Assembly: GCF_000422885.1 (NCBI RefSeq) | Contig: NZ_KE383943.1 | Location: 451,103 to 515,102 of the forward strand | From: Ottowia thiooxydans DSM 14619 | Lineage (GTDB): Bacteria > Pseudomonadota > Gammaproteobacteria > Burkholderiales > Burkholderiaceae_C | Direction: 5' to 3' | Length of the DNA stretch: 64,000 nucleotides | Shown: in pieces, positions 51,669 through 61,252 of the stretch | Layout: every line of letters starts with the position of its first letter | Position numbering within the stretch: position 1 is the first letter of the stretch | The notes under the pieces: generated by a model | Told to the model about the DNA's origin: nothing | Seen by the model: the letters and a program-made list of their open reading frames with translations, nothing else | Databases searched by the model: none | Position numbers and translations under genes: made by a program

Positions 51669-52679
51669 ATGGCAAAGAAAGCACCCACACTAGACCTGAA
51701 ATTCGCATTTGATGCGAGCGTGATGACGCGTCGTCGTGTCGTGCTTGGGGCTACGGCCATTGCATTGGCCGGTGGCGCGCGTGGGCAAGGCAACAATGCA
51801 CCGATACGGATACTTGTGGGTGCGCCAGCAGGTGGCTCGACCGACAAACTGGCCCGATCGCTCGCGCTCAGCATGGGGCCGGCGCTGGGTCGTACTGTCA
51901 TCGTTGAGAACAGGCCGGGAGCAGGTGGCAACATTGCTGCGGATGCGGTGGCCAAGGCCGCACCCGATGGCAACACGCTGCTGTTGAGCTTTACCAGCCA
52001 CGCAATCAATGCCACGCTCTATCCTTCGCTGCCCTTTGATCCAGTGAAAGATTTCACTGCGCTCACTTGTGTGGCGACTTCACCTTCGATTCTTGTTGCA
52101 CATCCATCGTTGCCTGTGAAGGACTTACAAGAGCTCATCGCGCTTGCCAAGGCGAAGCCAGGCCAGCTCAACTTCGCCATCGGCTCGCTGGGATCATCGC
52201 TACACATGGCTGGCGAAGCCTTCAAGATGCAATCCGGCGTGGATATTGTGAATATCCCCTACAAGGGTACTGCGCCTGCAGTGCAAGACGTACTCGGTGG
52301 GCAGGTGCAGCTTATGTTTGCGGCGGTGGGCAATGTCAATACGCAGCTCCAGGCTGGAAAGCTCAAGGCGCTGGGGGTGACCAGTACGAAGCGCCTGCCT
52401 GCGTTTCCCGATGTGCCAGCTATTGCGGAAACTCTGGCAGGGTATGAGTCCAGTGCGTGGTTTGGTCTTTTTGGTCCGGCTAATATGCCTGCAGCCAGGG
52501 CCAAACAGATATCCGATGCGGCCCGCCAAGCGCTGCAGCAGCCTGATATGCGCCAACGTCTTGAGACCGAGGGCGCGTTGCCTGTGGGAAATACGCCCGA
52601 GCAGTTCTCCGCCTTTGTGCAAAGTGAAATCACTCGCTGGGCCAAGGTGGTCAAATTCTCGGGAGCGAAGCCGGAGTGA
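51669..52679 (+). CDS. Bug/TctC-family receptor with Tat-like signal
   Basis: A 336-residue receptor; AAAGGAG precedes the ATG. The N-terminus is unusually long, with TRRRVVLGATAIALAGGARG around residue 20, a twin-arginine-like signal. Bug motifs: IRILVGAPAGGSTDKLAR, VIVENRPGAGGNIAADAV, LNFAIGSLGSSLHM and LPAFPDVPAIAE. It lies between fecR and the TonB receptor in opposite orientation and converges on fecR with only a 24-bp gap. A carboxylate-binding receptor beside an iron system invites, but does not prove, an iron-citrate connection. Confidence 0.92.
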   Translation: MAKKAPTLDLKFAFDASVMTRRRVVLGATAIALAGGARGQGNNAPIRILVGAPAGGSTDKLARSLALSMGPALGRTVIVENRPGAGGNIAADAVAKAAPDGNTLLLSFTSHAINATLYPSLPFDPVKDFTALTCVATSPSILVAHPSLPVKDLQELIALAKAKPGQLNFAIGSLGSSLHMAGEAFKMQSGVDIVNIPYKGTAPAVQDVLGGQVQLMFAAVGNVNTQLQAGKLKALGVTSTKRLPAFPDVPAIAETLAGYESSAWFGLFGPANMPAARAKQISDAARQALQQPDMRQRLETEGALPVGNTPEQFSAFVQSEITRWAKVVKFSGAKPE

Positions 52680-52703
52680 CGGGGCACGACACCAAATCTT
52701 CCC

Positions 52704-53783
52704 CTAATCTGGCTCCACCTGCACCCACCAGCGCGTGCGGTAGGTAACGTGAATGGGCTGAGTCTGCATGAGGAACTGCAAGGCTTGGTCGGTGTCCTTG
52801 ATGTGGAACAGGCCCGAGACACGCAGCTCAGCCACGCGTGGGTCGCAGACGATGCGGCCGTGCCGGTAGCGCTCCATCTCGGCCAACAGAGCTTGTAGAC
52901 GGATGTTCTTGCCAGCAATAACGCCCTCAGCCCAGTCGTCGTCCCCAAATCCTTGGGACTCGGCTATCCGAGTGCCATCCTGGCTGAGAAAGCGGATTTC
53001 ACCCACGGACACAACCGCAGGCATGTCGCCGCTTGATGTGTGTTGCGCTGGGTGCAAGGCCACGGCGCCTTCCTGTACGCCAACGCGAGCCCTTTTTTCC
53101 TCAAGCCGCACGGTGAATCGAGTTCCCAGCGCTTGCATGCCACCGAAGGGTGTGTGAACCCAGAACGGACGCCTTTCACCCAAGTGGCTCGCTGCGTCGG
53201 AGTCGGGGCCGGTCACGACAAGCATCTCGCCGCGTCGCAGGGTAATGCGGCGGCTGGTTCCAGACAAATCAATGCTGATGGCGCTGTCAGTGTTGAGCAC
53301 AACGACCGTACCGTCCTCAAGGCGCATTCTCTTCTGCTCCCCCACTCCGGTGCTGGCGTCAGCCAGCACACGTTGCCAGGGGGCGTGCTCTCGAGTCAGC
53401 CAGCCAGCAGCCGCAGTGATGCCAGCTCCCGCAAGCAGTTTTACGGTCTTGCGGCGGTTGCTGGAGCGTCTGTCTCGTAAGCTCTGCACCGCCTGAAGAG
53501 CATCACGTGCCAATTTGGTTGGCAATGCTGATGGACTGTCCAAGCCCCCCACAGCGAACTGAAAGCCTTTGAGCCCAGTGACGCGCTGCCAGGCCGTTCC
53601 GTGCCGGGAATCAGCCCGAAGCCAATCCTCGAATGCGTGACGTTCCTTATCGTCAGGCTGGCCATAGTTCAGCCTGACGGCCCAGCCAATGGCCGCCTGG
53701 ATGAGGCGCTCGGGCAACCGCTCCGCTTCCGGCACCTCGGCGTCAGGGATATCTCTCGCGCTTGTGCCGAAACTGGCCTTCAT
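52704..53783 (-). CDS. FecR-type anti-sigma factor/sigma regulator
   Basis: A 359-residue inner-membrane regulator (ATG 53783, one base after the sigma stop; an ATG at 53807 overlaps the sigma gene). The cytoplasmic N-terminus has the DUF4880 region (AAIGWAVRLNYGQPDDKERHAFEDWLRADSR region, residues 30-62) with HGTAWQRV. A hydrophobic segment (LLAGAGITAAAGW) and the periplasmic FecR domain follow (RMRLEDGTVVVLNTDSAISI, RGEMLVVTG). It would relay the receptor's STN signal to the sigma factor. Confidence 0.9.
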   Translation of the reverse strand: MKASFGTSARDIPDAEVPEAERLPERLIQAAIGWAVRLNYGQPDDKERHAFEDWLRADSRHGTAWQRVTGLKGFQFAVGGLDSPSALPTKLARDALQAVQSLRDRRSSNRRKTVKLLAGAGITAAAGWLTREHAPWQRVLADASTGVGEQKRMRLEDGTVVVLNTDSAISIDLSGTSRRITLRRGEMLVVTGPDSDAASHLGERRPFWVHTPFGGMQALGTRFTVRLEEKRARVGVQEGAVALHPAQHTSSGDMPAVVSVGEIRFLSQDGTRIAESQGFGDDDWAEGVIAGKNIRLQALLAEMERYRHGRIVCDPRVAELRVSGLFHIKDTDQALQFLMQTQPIHVTYRTRWWVQVEPD

Positions 53784-53784
53784 T

Positions 53785-54300
53785 TCACGATTCGAAGCAG
53801 ATGGCATAGCAGGAGCGCAGGGCCTTGGCGATGTACCGCTCTACGGTGGCCAGAGATACCTCCAAGCGTTGCGCGATTTCCGGACAGGTCAAACCGTCTA
53901 GTTGAGCAAGCAAGAATGCCGTCCGAACGGGTGGTTTGAGCGCGTCAAGCATACGGTCGATTTCGATCAGTGCCTCCAGAAAAATCATGCGCACTTCGGC
54001 AGAGGGCACTTCGGGTTCAGGTAAGCCGGCAAGTGTTTCCAGCCAGGCCTGCTCTAGCTCCCGACGTCGCCAGTGATCTATCACCAAGCCCCGCGCGATG
54101 GTGGAAAGGTATGTACGCGGCTCATTCAGCGCCGGAAGATGAGGCCGTGCCAACATGCGTACGAAGGTATCCTGCGCTATGTCTGCGGCGTCGAAGGAAT
54201 TGCCCAGTTTGCGCCGTAGCCAACCCTGAAGCCAACCATGGTGGTGGGCGTACAAAAACTCGATATCCTGCTGGTAAAGCGCGACTTCTGCGGTGCCCAC
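53785..54300 (-). CDS. FecI-type ECF RNA polymerase sigma factor
   Basis: A 171-residue ECF sigma factor. Region 2 is seen as FDAADIAQDTFVRMLARPHL and PRTYLSTIARGLVIDHWRRR; region 4 as GLTCPEIAQRLEVSLATVERYIAKAL. It would direct transcription of the receptor operon when FecR signals. A Fur-like box and a palindrome lie upstream, so iron starvation should control its amount. Confidence 0.92.
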   Translation of the reverse strand: MGTAEVALYQQDIEFLYAHHHGWLQGWLRRKLGNSFDAADIAQDTFVRMLARPHLPALNEPRTYLSTIARGLVIDHWRRRELEQAWLETLAGLPEPEVPSAEVRMIFLEALIEIDRMLDALKPPVRTAFLLAQLDGLTCPEIAQRLEVSLATVERYIAKALRSCYAICFES

Positions 54301-54328
54301 GATAACCTCTCGTCAACCATTGGCCGTT

Positions 54329-54346
54329 AGTCAGTGATAACTGACT
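54329..54346. promoter_or_regulatory. Palindrome upstream of fecI-type gene
   Basis: AGTCAGT-GATA-ACTGACT is a perfect 7-bp inverted repeat, 29-46 bp upstream of the sigma start and next to the Fur-like box. It could be a second operator or part of the promoter leader. Confidence 0.4.
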
Positions 54347-54351
54347 TTAAA

Positions 54352-54370
54352 GTAAATGAGAATTATTACT
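54352..54370. promoter_or_regulatory. Fur-like box
   Basis: GTAAATGAGAATTATTACT matches the 19-bp Fur consensus at 13 positions, including the central ATGA-AAT-ATTA. It lies 52-70 bp upstream of the sigma start, a usual place for iron control of fecI genes. Confidence 0.6.
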
Positions 54371-54565
54371 ATTTGAAGAGATTGTAGGTCTAGTGCGCTA
54401 CTGTTGTCTTTTTGAGTACTATCCGCCAATTCCGCTGAGGGAGCTGGGAACAGTTAGGCTGGGGGCCTTCTCACACTATGGCGGTGTGCGTGTCTCCAGG
54501 CCTCATGTCCAGTTGCTGAACTGGAAACCATGGGTTTGGGGGGCGATGCCTCCCAAGAGCTCTTC

Positions 54566-54594
54566 GCCGCCTTTCCGTGAAGAGGGAAGGCGGC
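54566..54594. terminator. Stem-loop after trhP
   Basis: GCCGCCTTTCC and GGGAAGGCGGC form an 11-bp stem with one G-U pair and a 7-base loop, 20 bp after the leftward trhP stop. There is no T-run, so termination is uncertain. Confidence 0.45.
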
Positions 54595-54613
54595 GTTTCG
54601 AGAGCGTGGAGGT

Positions 54614-55996
54614 TCAGGCCGGAGCCTGAGTCAGTTTGGCGATCAGGGCGCTATCCGCTGGCCCAGTCACGGGAATCAACACCCGAGTCGGGTTGCCTGC
54701 AGCCACCTCTATGGAGGCGCCGTCGAGGCTTTTCATGGTTTCCAGCTTCATGGTTCGATTGCCGCTGGGGTGAATGATTTCAATCCAATCGCCCACTGCA
54801 AAGCGGTTCTTGGTTTCAACCTCTGCCCAACCTTCTGAAACGTTCTTGACTTCACCCACGTACTGGCTGCGCTGCGTGACGGAATGGCCGGTTTCGTAGT
54901 TCTGATAGTCGTTAGCTGGGCGACGCTCCAGGAAACCGCTGGTGTAGCCGCGATTGGCAAGGCCTTCCAGTTCCGTAATCAATGCTGGATTGAATGGGCG
55001 CCCGGCGACCGCGTCATCAATGGCTCGCCGGTACACCTGCGCGGTGCGCGCCACATAGTAGAGACTTTTGGTGCGGCCTTCGATCTTGAGCGAGTCCACG
55101 CCGATTTTGGTCAATTTCTCCACCAATTCAACAGCACGCAGGTCCTTGCTGTTCATGATGTACGTGCCGTGCTCATCTTCCATGATCGGCATCAGTTGGC
55201 CGGCACGGCCTTGTTCTTCGATCAGGTAAACCTTGTCGGCAGACGGGTGGCGCTCCCCATTGCCACAGCCGGAGAATGCACTTTCTTCGGCTTCTTGCTG
55301 TGCGGTGGCGAAGTTGAACCCGCTCAGACCCTCAGCTTGGGCCATGGCTTCCCCGGTGTTGGGGTCTACCTCGGCATCATGGGTTTTGTAATTCCAGCGG
55401 CAGGCATTGGTACAGGTGCCCTGGTTCGGATCGCGTCGGTTGAAGTAACCAGAGAGCAGGCAGCGGCCGGAGTAGGCGATACAGAGCGCGCCATGCACAA
55501 ACACTTCCAGCTCCATGTCTGGACATTCCTGGCGGATGTGGGCTACTTCATCCAGACTTAGCTCGCGCGAGAGGATGATGCGTGCTACGCCCATCTTCTG
55601 CCAGAACTTCACTGCTGCCCAATTAGTGGTGTTGGCCTGCACAGAAAGGTGAATAGGTATGTGCGGCCATTTTTCCCGCACCATCATGATCAGCCCGGCG
55701 TCGGCCATGATCAGGGCGTCTGGGCCCAACTGCACCACGGGCTCCAGATCGCGCAGGTAAGTGCGGACCTTGTCGTTGTGCGCCAGCAGGTTGCTGGTAA
55801 CAAAAAACTTCTTGCCGCGTGCGTGCGCATGCGCAATGCCGGTGGAAATCTGTTCCAGACGGAATTCATTATTTCGGGCGCGCAGGCTGTAACGAGGTTG
55901 GCCGGCGTATACCGCATCCGCGCCAAAATCATAAGCGGCGGACATTTTGTCCAGGCTGCCAGCAGGCAGTAGTAATTCGGGGGCTCTTAGCGTCAT
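54614..55996 (-). CDS. trhP: U32-family protein TrhP (YegQ), tRNA hydroxylation
   Basis: A 460-residue U32-family protein. ATG at 55996 gives TLRAPELLLPAGSLDKMSAAYDFG region typical of the N-terminus. The U32 signature is ELEVFVHGALCIAYSGRC followed by LLSGYFNRRDPNQGTC, containing the cysteines. YegQ/TrhP is needed for prephenate-dependent 5-hydroxyuridine formation at tRNA wobble position 34. The insertion with extra cysteines (ESAFSGCGNGERH) is seen in proteobacterial members. Not an ordinary peptidase despite the family name. Confidence 0.88.
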   Translation of the reverse strand: MTLRAPELLLPAGSLDKMSAAYDFGADAVYAGQPRYSLRARNNEFRLEQISTGIAHAHARGKKFFVTSNLLAHNDKVRTYLRDLEPVVQLGPDALIMADAGLIMMVREKWPHIPIHLSVQANTTNWAAVKFWQKMGVARIILSRELSLDEVAHIRQECPDMELEVFVHGALCIAYSGRCLLSGYFNRRDPNQGTCTNACRWNYKTHDAEVDPNTGEAMAQAEGLSGFNFATAQQEAEESAFSGCGNGERHPSADKVYLIEEQGRAGQLMPIMEDEHGTYIMNSKDLRAVELVEKLTKIGVDSLKIEGRTKSLYYVARTAQVYRRAIDDAVAGRPFNPALITELEGLANRGYTSGFLERRPANDYQNYETGHSVTQRSQYVGEVKNVSEGWAEVETKNRFAVGDWIEIIHPSGNRTMKLETMKSLDGASIEVAAGNPTRVLIPVTGPADSALIAKLTQAPA

Positions 55997-56106
55997 GGGT
56001 GCGTATTGTCCCCGTTCCGGAGCATTCTCGCCTGCCAATATTGTTATTGCATAGCTATAGAGTGGCTTAACATTCCCGTTTCATTGCTTATTTCGGAGGG
56101 ATTGCC

Positions 56107-56730
56107 ATGGGAATCGCGCGAATTGTTGTCTTACCCGCTCTGTCGATGCTGATAGCCGCCAGCGGCGCAGCCCACGCGCAATCGGTCAAGCCGGGCCTGT
56201 GGGACACGCGCGTTCTAAAGATGACGGTCGATGGCAAGGACATGCTCTCTCAGATGAATGCCGCCCAGGAGCAGATGCGCCAAGCTATGGCCAAGATGCC
56301 TGCGGATCAGCGCAAGAAAATGGAATCCATGCTTGGTGGGCAAGGCGGAGACGCCATGAGCTCTCGGATATGCATCTCGCCCGAGATGGCCGCCAAAGAC
56401 AACGCCATGTTCCAGCAGCCACCAAATTCCGATTGCGATGCGCCCAAGTTCAACAAAAGCGGTAATCGCATGAACTTCGAGATGTCCTGCAAGCACGAGG
56501 GCGGGCGGACGGTTGCGAAAGGCGAAACCGTCTTTGGCGGAGACGAAATGAGCTCAAAGGTTGAAGCCGTGATGACCGGAGCGGGCGGCGCCAAACGCAC
56601 CTCTGTGACTGAGACGCAAATGAAATTTGTGAGTGCGAACTGCGGAACGGTGAAACCCGTTGATCAACTCGTGAAAGACCTTCAGTCTCAGACTGGCCGG
56701 GCGACTGGCCCGGCTCCCGCGAAGAAGTAA
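56107..56730 (+). CDS. DUF3617 periplasmic protein
   Basis: A 207-residue protein. GGAGG precedes the ATG at 56107. Signal peptide ends AAHAQ (residue 25). SVKPGLWDTRV at the start of the mature part is the DUF3617 hallmark (KPGLWE-type), followed by a Met/Gln-rich segment and CISPEMAAKD, NSDCDAPK, EMSCKHEGGR with cysteines likely forming disulfides. Function unknown. Its neighbours, trhP and acnA, offer no clue. Confidence 0.82.
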   Translation: MGIARIVVLPALSMLIAASGAAHAQSVKPGLWDTRVLKMTVDGKDMLSQMNAAQEQMRQAMAKMPADQRKKMESMLGGQGGDAMSSRICISPEMAAKDNAMFQQPPNSDCDAPKFNKSGNRMNFEMSCKHEGGRTVAKGETVFGGDEMSSKVEAVMTGAGGAKRTSVTETQMKFVSANCGTVKPVDQLVKDLQSQTGRATGPAPAKK

Positions 56731-56763
56731 GCCAGGGCGAGTTCACGGCCCATGCCGAAAAAA

Positions 56764-56784
56764 TCACCCCCCCCGGGGCGGTGA
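56764..56784. terminator. GC-rich hairpin after the DUF3617 gene
   Basis: TCACC and GGTGA close a C/G stem with one mismatch, 33 bp after the stop. An A-run precedes it and no T-run follows. It is a weak terminator candidate. Confidence 0.3.
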
Positions 56785-56937
56785 GGCTCGTGCAGCGGGG
56801 AGCCTGAAGGCTTATTTGCATTTAAAGTCAAAACAGTTAGCCACTGCAAGACCTCTCTGGTGGCAGACTCATCCTAGGCCTGACAGAATGAGACTCTGGG
56901 CGTTGCGCGCCCCTGCCGTTTGTAGAAGGAAAACGCC

Positions 56938-59826
56938 ATGGCTACCAAAAAATCCCACGCATTCTCTGCCACCCGTAAATCATTCAAGACCGCCTCGGGC
57001 AAGTCGGGAGAGCTTTACTCGCTGCCCGCTTTAGCGCGGAAATACCCCAACATCCATCGATTGCCGGTGTCCCTGCGCATCGTGCTGGAATCGGTGCTGC
57101 GCCATTGTGATGGCTTGAAAGTCACCACGGAGCACGTAGAGCAACTGGCCAATTGGAAGCCCAATGCGCCGCGCACTGATGAAATCCCTTTCACCGTAGC
57201 GCGTGTCGTGCTGCAGGATTTCACGGGTGTACCGCTGCTGGCTGATCTGGCTGCCATGCGCTCCACCGCACGCAGTCTGGGCAAGGACCCCAAGAAAATC
57301 GAACCACTGGTGCCTGTGGACCTGGTGGTCGACCATTCGGTAATGGTCGATTACTACGGCAAGAAAAACGCGCTTGATCTCAACATGAAGCTCGAATTCC
57401 TGCGCAACCGTGAGCGCTACGAGTTCATGAAGTGGGGCATGCAGGCCTTCGACACCTTTGGCGTGGTGCCACCGGGCTTTGGCATCGTGCACCAAGTGAA
57501 TCTGGAGTACCTTGCGCGCGGCGTGCACAAGACCAAAGATGGGGTGTACTACCCCGACACTCTGGTGGGCACCGACAGCCACACCACCATGATCAACGGC
57601 ATTGGCGTCGTGGGCTGGGGGGTAGGGGGTATTGAGGCAGAAGCGGCCATGCTCGGCCAACCGGTCTATTTTCTGACGCCTGATGTCGTGGGCTTCGAAC
57701 TCAAAGGTCGCCTGCGAGAAGGCTGTACCGCCACCGACTTGGTGCTAACTGTCACTGAAATGCTGCGCAAAGAGAAGGTGGTTGGCAAGTTCGTGGAGTT
57801 TTTTGGAGAAGGCACACGAACGCTTTCTTTGCCTGATCGTGCCACCATTGGCAATATGGCGCCGGAGTACGGTGCGACTATGGGATTTTTCCCGGTTGAT
57901 GAACGCACGATAGAGTATTTTGAAGGCACGGGCCGCACTAAAGCTGAAATCGACAATTTCCAGGCCTGGTTCAAAGCGCAGGGCCTTTTCGGAGTTCCGA
58001 AGGCGGGCGACATCGATTTTTCCCAAGTCGTCACGCTGGATCTGGGCGATGTCACGCCAAGTCTGGCGGGTCCAAAGCGGCCCCAGGACCGCATAGAAAT
58101 TGGTAACGTCGCTAGTCAGTTTGGCGAGCTATTCAGCCTGCCCATGAGCGAGAACGGATTCAATCGCCCGGCGGGGGAGCTGCATAGGCGGGTGGAAGTG
58201 CGTCGCGACAATGAGCCAGACCATTTTGAACGTGCTCCGGCTACCAAACCCACACCGGCTGGTGCGCCGCGCCAAGTAGTGGAGATGGTGGCCAACAGGC
58301 CCACGCTCGAATCTGCCCTCGCTGAGGCTGATGTGATCGAGCCGGCTTCTCCCTACAGCTACAACCTGGGCAATGGTGATGTGCTGATTGCCGCCATTAC
58401 CAGCTGTACCAACACCAGCAACCCCAGCGTGTTGCTCGCTGCAGGTCTGTTGGCGAAGAAAGCGGTGGAAGCGGGTCTGAAGGTTAAGCGCCACATCAAG
58501 ACCTCTCTCGCCCCCGGCTCGCGCATCGTGACCGAATACCTCACGGAAACCGGCCTGCTGCCGTATCTTGAAAAGCTGGGTTTTGCGGTGGCTGGTTACG
58601 GTTGTACCACCTGTATTGGCAACGCTGGTGACTTGGCGCCTGAGCTCAACGAAACCATTTCCCGCAACGATCTTGTCTGCGCTGCCGTGCTTTCGGGTAA
58701 CCGCAACTTCGAAGCCCGCATTCACCCTAACCTGAAGGCGAACTTCCTTGCCAGCCCGCCGCTGGTGGTGGCCTACGCGATTGCCGGTAACGTCATGGTC
58801 GATCTCATGACGCAGCCCGTGGGGCAAGGCAAAGGCGGAAAAGACGTGTATCTGGGCGATATCTGGCCGACAAGCGACGAGATCCAGAAGCTGCTCAAGT
58901 TCGCCATGAAAGGCAAAGCCTTCCGTGCCAATTACGCCAAGATCGCTACTGAACCAGGCAAACTATGGGAAAAAATTGAGGGCGTGACCGGCAACCTCTA
59001 CAACTGGCCTGCCAGCACCTATATCGCAGAGCCACCGTTTTTCAACGGCTTCGCGCTTGAGCAGGCAGTCACTGACCAACCGGTATCTAACGCCGTGCAA
59101 GGCGCCCGAATCATGGCGCTTTTTGGAGATTCGATCACCACCGATCACATTTCTCCAGCGGGCTCCATTCGTGACACTTCCCCCGCGGGCCAATGGCTCC
59201 TGCAAAACGGCGTGCAGAAGGCCGATTTCAACAGCTATGGAGCACGCCGGGGCAATCATGAGGTGATGATGCGAGGCACTTTTGCCAATGTCCGTATCAA
59301 GAACCTGATGCTGCCAATACTGGAAGGGGGTAGCCGCGAGGAGGGCGGCTTGACCTTGCTGCAACTGCCGGGAGAGCTGCAGGGCAGCAAGCAGTTCATC
59401 TACGACGCGGCGATGCGCTACATCTCCGCCAAGGTGCCTACGGTGATTTTCGCCGGCGAAGAGTACGGTACGGGTTCCAGCCGTGATTGGGCGGCCAAAG
59501 GCACGCAACTGCTGGGTATCAAAGCCGTGGTGGCCAAGAGCTTCGAGCGCATCCATCGCAGCAATCTTGTGGGTATGGGGGTGCTTCCGCTGCAGTTCAA
59601 GGCTGGTGAGTCCTGGGAGAGCTTGGGCCTGAAAGGCGACGAGCAGATCGACATCACCCCTGCCGATGACCTTGCGCCTCAAAGCGATGCCCGTCTGGTC
59701 ATTACCCGGGCCGATGGCTCCAAGCATGAAACCACGCTCACCTTGCGCATAGATACGCCCATCGAGGTTGAGTATTTCCTGAGCGGAGGCATCTTGCCGT
59801 ACGTGCTCAGGCAATTGCTGGCTTAA
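56938..59826 (+). CDS. acnA: Aconitate hydratase A
   Basis: A 962-residue TCA-cycle enzyme interconverting citrate and isocitrate. AAGGA precedes the ATG. [4Fe-4S] ligands are C490 ([11 protein letters not shown]) and C556/C559 ([11 protein letters not shown]). Other marks: [48 protein letters not shown] and [12 protein letters not shown] for substrate binding. It is about 60 residues longer than E. coli AcnA, with extra residues before the first cluster cysteine ([20 protein letters not shown]). AcnA-type enzymes can also bind RNA when the cluster is lost. Confidence 0.95.
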   Translation: MATKKSHAFSATRKSFKTASGKSGELYSLPALARKYPNIHRLPVSLRIVLESVLRHCDGLKVTTEHVEQLANWKPNAPRTDEIPFTVARVVLQDFTGVPLLADLAAMRSTARSLGKDPKKIEPLVPVDLVVDHSVMVDYYGKKNALDLNMKLEFLRNRERYEFMKWGMQAFDTFGVVPPGFGIVHQVNLEYLARGVHKTKDGVYYPDTLVGTDSHTTMINGIGVVGWGVGGIEAEAAMLGQPVYFLTPDVVGFELKGRLREGCTATDLVLTVTEMLRKEKVVGKFVEFFGEGTRTLSLPDRATIGNMAPEYGATMGFFPVDERTIEYFEGTGRTKAEIDNFQAWFKAQGLFGVPKAGDIDFSQVVTLDLGDVTPSLAGPKRPQDRIEIGNVASQFGELFSLPMSENGFNRPAGELHRRVEVRRDNEPDHFERAPATKPTPAGAPRQVVEMVANRPTLESALAEADVIEPASPYSYNLGNGDVLIAAITSCTNTSNPSVLLAAGLLAKKAVEAGLKVKRHIKTSLAPGSRIVTEYLTETGLLPYLEKLGFAVAGYGCTTCIGNAGDLAPELNETISRNDLVCAAVLSGNRNFEARIHPNLKANFLASPPLVVAYAIAGNVMVDLMTQPVGQGKGGKDVYLGDIWPTSDEIQKLLKFAMKGKAFRANYAKIATEPGKLWEKIEGVTGNLYNWPASTYIAEPPFFNGFALEQAVTDQPVSNAVQGARIMALFGDSITTDHISPAGSIRDTSPAGQWLLQNGVQKADFNSYGARRGNHEVMMRGTFANVRIKNLMLPILEGGSREEGGLTLLQLPGELQGSKQFIYDAAMRYISAKVPTVIFAGEEYGTGSSRDWAAKGTQLLGIKAVVAKSFERIHRSNLVGMGVLPLQFKAGESWESLGLKGDEQIDITPADDLAPQSDARLVITRADGSKHETTLTLRIDTPIEVEYFLSGGILPYVLRQLLA

Positions 59827-59883
59827 CTCAGCCTGCTCTTGAGCACGGGGGTCGGTTTCTTTGGTGCCCCTGTGTTTCGCTCC

Positions 59884-59903
59884 CTCTCACGCTTGCGGGA
59901 GAG
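59884..59903. repeat. REP-like palindrome, copy 1
   Basis: CTCTCACGC-TT-GCGGGAGAG: stem of nine pairs with one A/G mismatch. It matches copy 2 in sequence and orientation. Confidence 0.5.
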
Positions 59904-59965
59904 ACTGATGCAGGCGCGCCTACCGACTTGAGCCCCAGAACCCGCGGCCGTGAGCTGGTTTGACC

Positions 59966-59989
59966 CCCTCTCCCGCCTGCGGGAGAGGG
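59966..59989. repeat. REP-like palindrome, copy 2
   Basis: CCCTCTCCCGC and GCGGGAGAGGG form a perfect 11-bp stem with a two-base loop. Elements of this CCCTCTCCC...GGGAGAGGG kind are scattered between genes in many proteobacterial genomes. Confidence 0.6.
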
Positions 59990-60127
59990 TTGGGCGGGGC
60001 CGGCCAACCGGTGAGGGCTGCGGCATCCGACTGGTGCGCGGTTGGTCGAATGTTCAGACGCGTTACTTTCCCTAGCCAACCCTCATAGACTCAGTGCAGA
60101 CATGTTGAAGCCCCGCCAGCACTTCTT

Positions 60128-61252
60128 CTAGTACAAGCCCTCAAGCAAGGCCGTGTACTCCCTTGTCACGGTTGCATTGCCCACCAGATAGCGTTGGATC
60201 TTGTGGCGCTGCTCTTCCCGGTAGCGCGAAATTTCCGCATCGTGGTTGCGCAGGACCTCCAACAAGCGCGCCGCTCCCGCTGTGACGTCGTTGTCAGGGT
60301 AGAAGTACCCCAGATCCGGGCAGAGGCTGGCGTTGTGTACCAAGGGGAAGCCCTGCCAGCACACCTCCAGGTAAAAGTAATTGAGAGGGTTCTCCCACTG
60401 GTGAGAGACCACTACATCGGTGTGCTCCGCCAGGAATTGTGGCGTGTCGTAGCGGCCCAGAAACACCGCTTTGTGCTCACGAACAATGTCCAGTTGGTTC
60501 ATAAGCGCGATGAAATCCATGTTTTCACGCGCCATACGTTCGGCATTCGTGACCTGCAGGCGTTCGATGGCGTTTGGCTCTGATCTGTAGGCTTCTTCGG
60601 CTATCAAGATGGGATAAAGGCAGAATTTCACCACATCTATGTTCGGCTCAATCACTGAAATTCGCCTTGGAAGCGGGCTCCGTGGCTGGTAAACCCCAGC
60701 TTCCGGCAAGCCCTGACTCCTCTGCTCTAAAAACACAGGGCTCCAGACAAAGGGCACCACGTGGGCCGGTCTGCGGCGCAGGGTCTCAAAGAACCCTTGG
60801 CTGCTGTGCGCGACCTGCGGCACCATCCAGATGGCGTCATATGCTTGGTTCACGAACAGTTGTGAACCCCAGAGAGGCCGGTCAAATAGCACTGCCTGCA
60901 TCGCATTGACATACTCAACGCCACAGCAGTAGGAAATAAGTTTGCAGCCGCGCTGATGCAAGTAATCGGTTTGCTCGGCACTAATTTGGCCGCCGAGTTC
61001 GATCACCACGTCTAACTCGTCTTTGGCTTGCTCGAACGCTCGCGTGGGCCAGCGCTGCAAATCCCAGGGGAGGGCAGGAGTAATGGGCACCGCAGTGGTA
61101 TTGACCAATGTCGTGCTGGACACGTTAGGACATAGGCGCAGCGCCTCAGCCAAAAACACCGCGTTCTGCTTGATGCCGTTGTTCCACAGGGTTTCCGCCT
61201 CACTGCGCAGGCCGATGGTGATGCCCACACGCAAGCTATTTGGCGAGGTCAT
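60128..61252 (-). CDS. DUF2827 protein, glycosyltransferase-like
   Basis: A 374-residue protein. The ATG at 61252 overlaps the DUF4019 stop (ATGA), so I use it rather than a TTG 12 codons upstream. Features: LRVGITIGLRSEAETLWNNGIKQNAVFLAEAL, ELGGQISAEQTDYL, ISVIEPNIDVVKFC and SHQWENPLNYFYLEVCWQGFPLVHN near the C-terminus, which resembles the nucleotide-sugar end of GT-B enzymes. No characterised member is known to me. Divergent neighbour is a Ser-rich adhesin, so modification of that protein is a possible role. Confidence 0.75.
   Translation of the reverse strand: MTSPNSLRVGITIGLRSEAETLWNNGIKQNAVFLAEALRLCPNVSSTTLVNTTAVPITPALPWDLQRWPTRAFEQAKDELDVVIELGGQISAEQTDYLHQRGCKLISYCCGVEYVNAMQAVLFDRPLWGSQLFVNQAYDAIWMVPQVAHSSQGFFETLRRRPAHVVPFVWSPVFLEQRSQGLPEAGVYQPRSPLPRRISVIEPNIDVVKFCLYPILIAEEAYRSEPNAIERLQVTNAERMARENMDFIALMNQLDIVREHKAVFLGRYDTPQFLAEHTDVVVSHQWENPLNYFYLEVCWQGFPLVHNASLCPDLGYFYPDNDVTAGAARLLEVLRNHDAEISRYREEQRHKIQRYLVGNATVTREYTALLEGLY

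Larger units (their letters stand above)
54301..54613. other. 313-bp intergenic region upstream of the sigma gene
   Basis: It holds the sigma gene's regulatory sites (Fur-like box and palindrome listed separately) near 54330-54370, and a stem-loop near 54566-54594 that may end the trhP transcript. No gene is visible. Confidence 0.6.
59827..60127. other. 301-bp convergent intergenic region with two REP-like palindromes
   Basis: Between acnA and the convergent DUF2827 gene. It contains two related GC-rich palindromes (59884-59903, 59966-59989) and no gene. One or both may terminate transcription. Confidence 0.6.
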
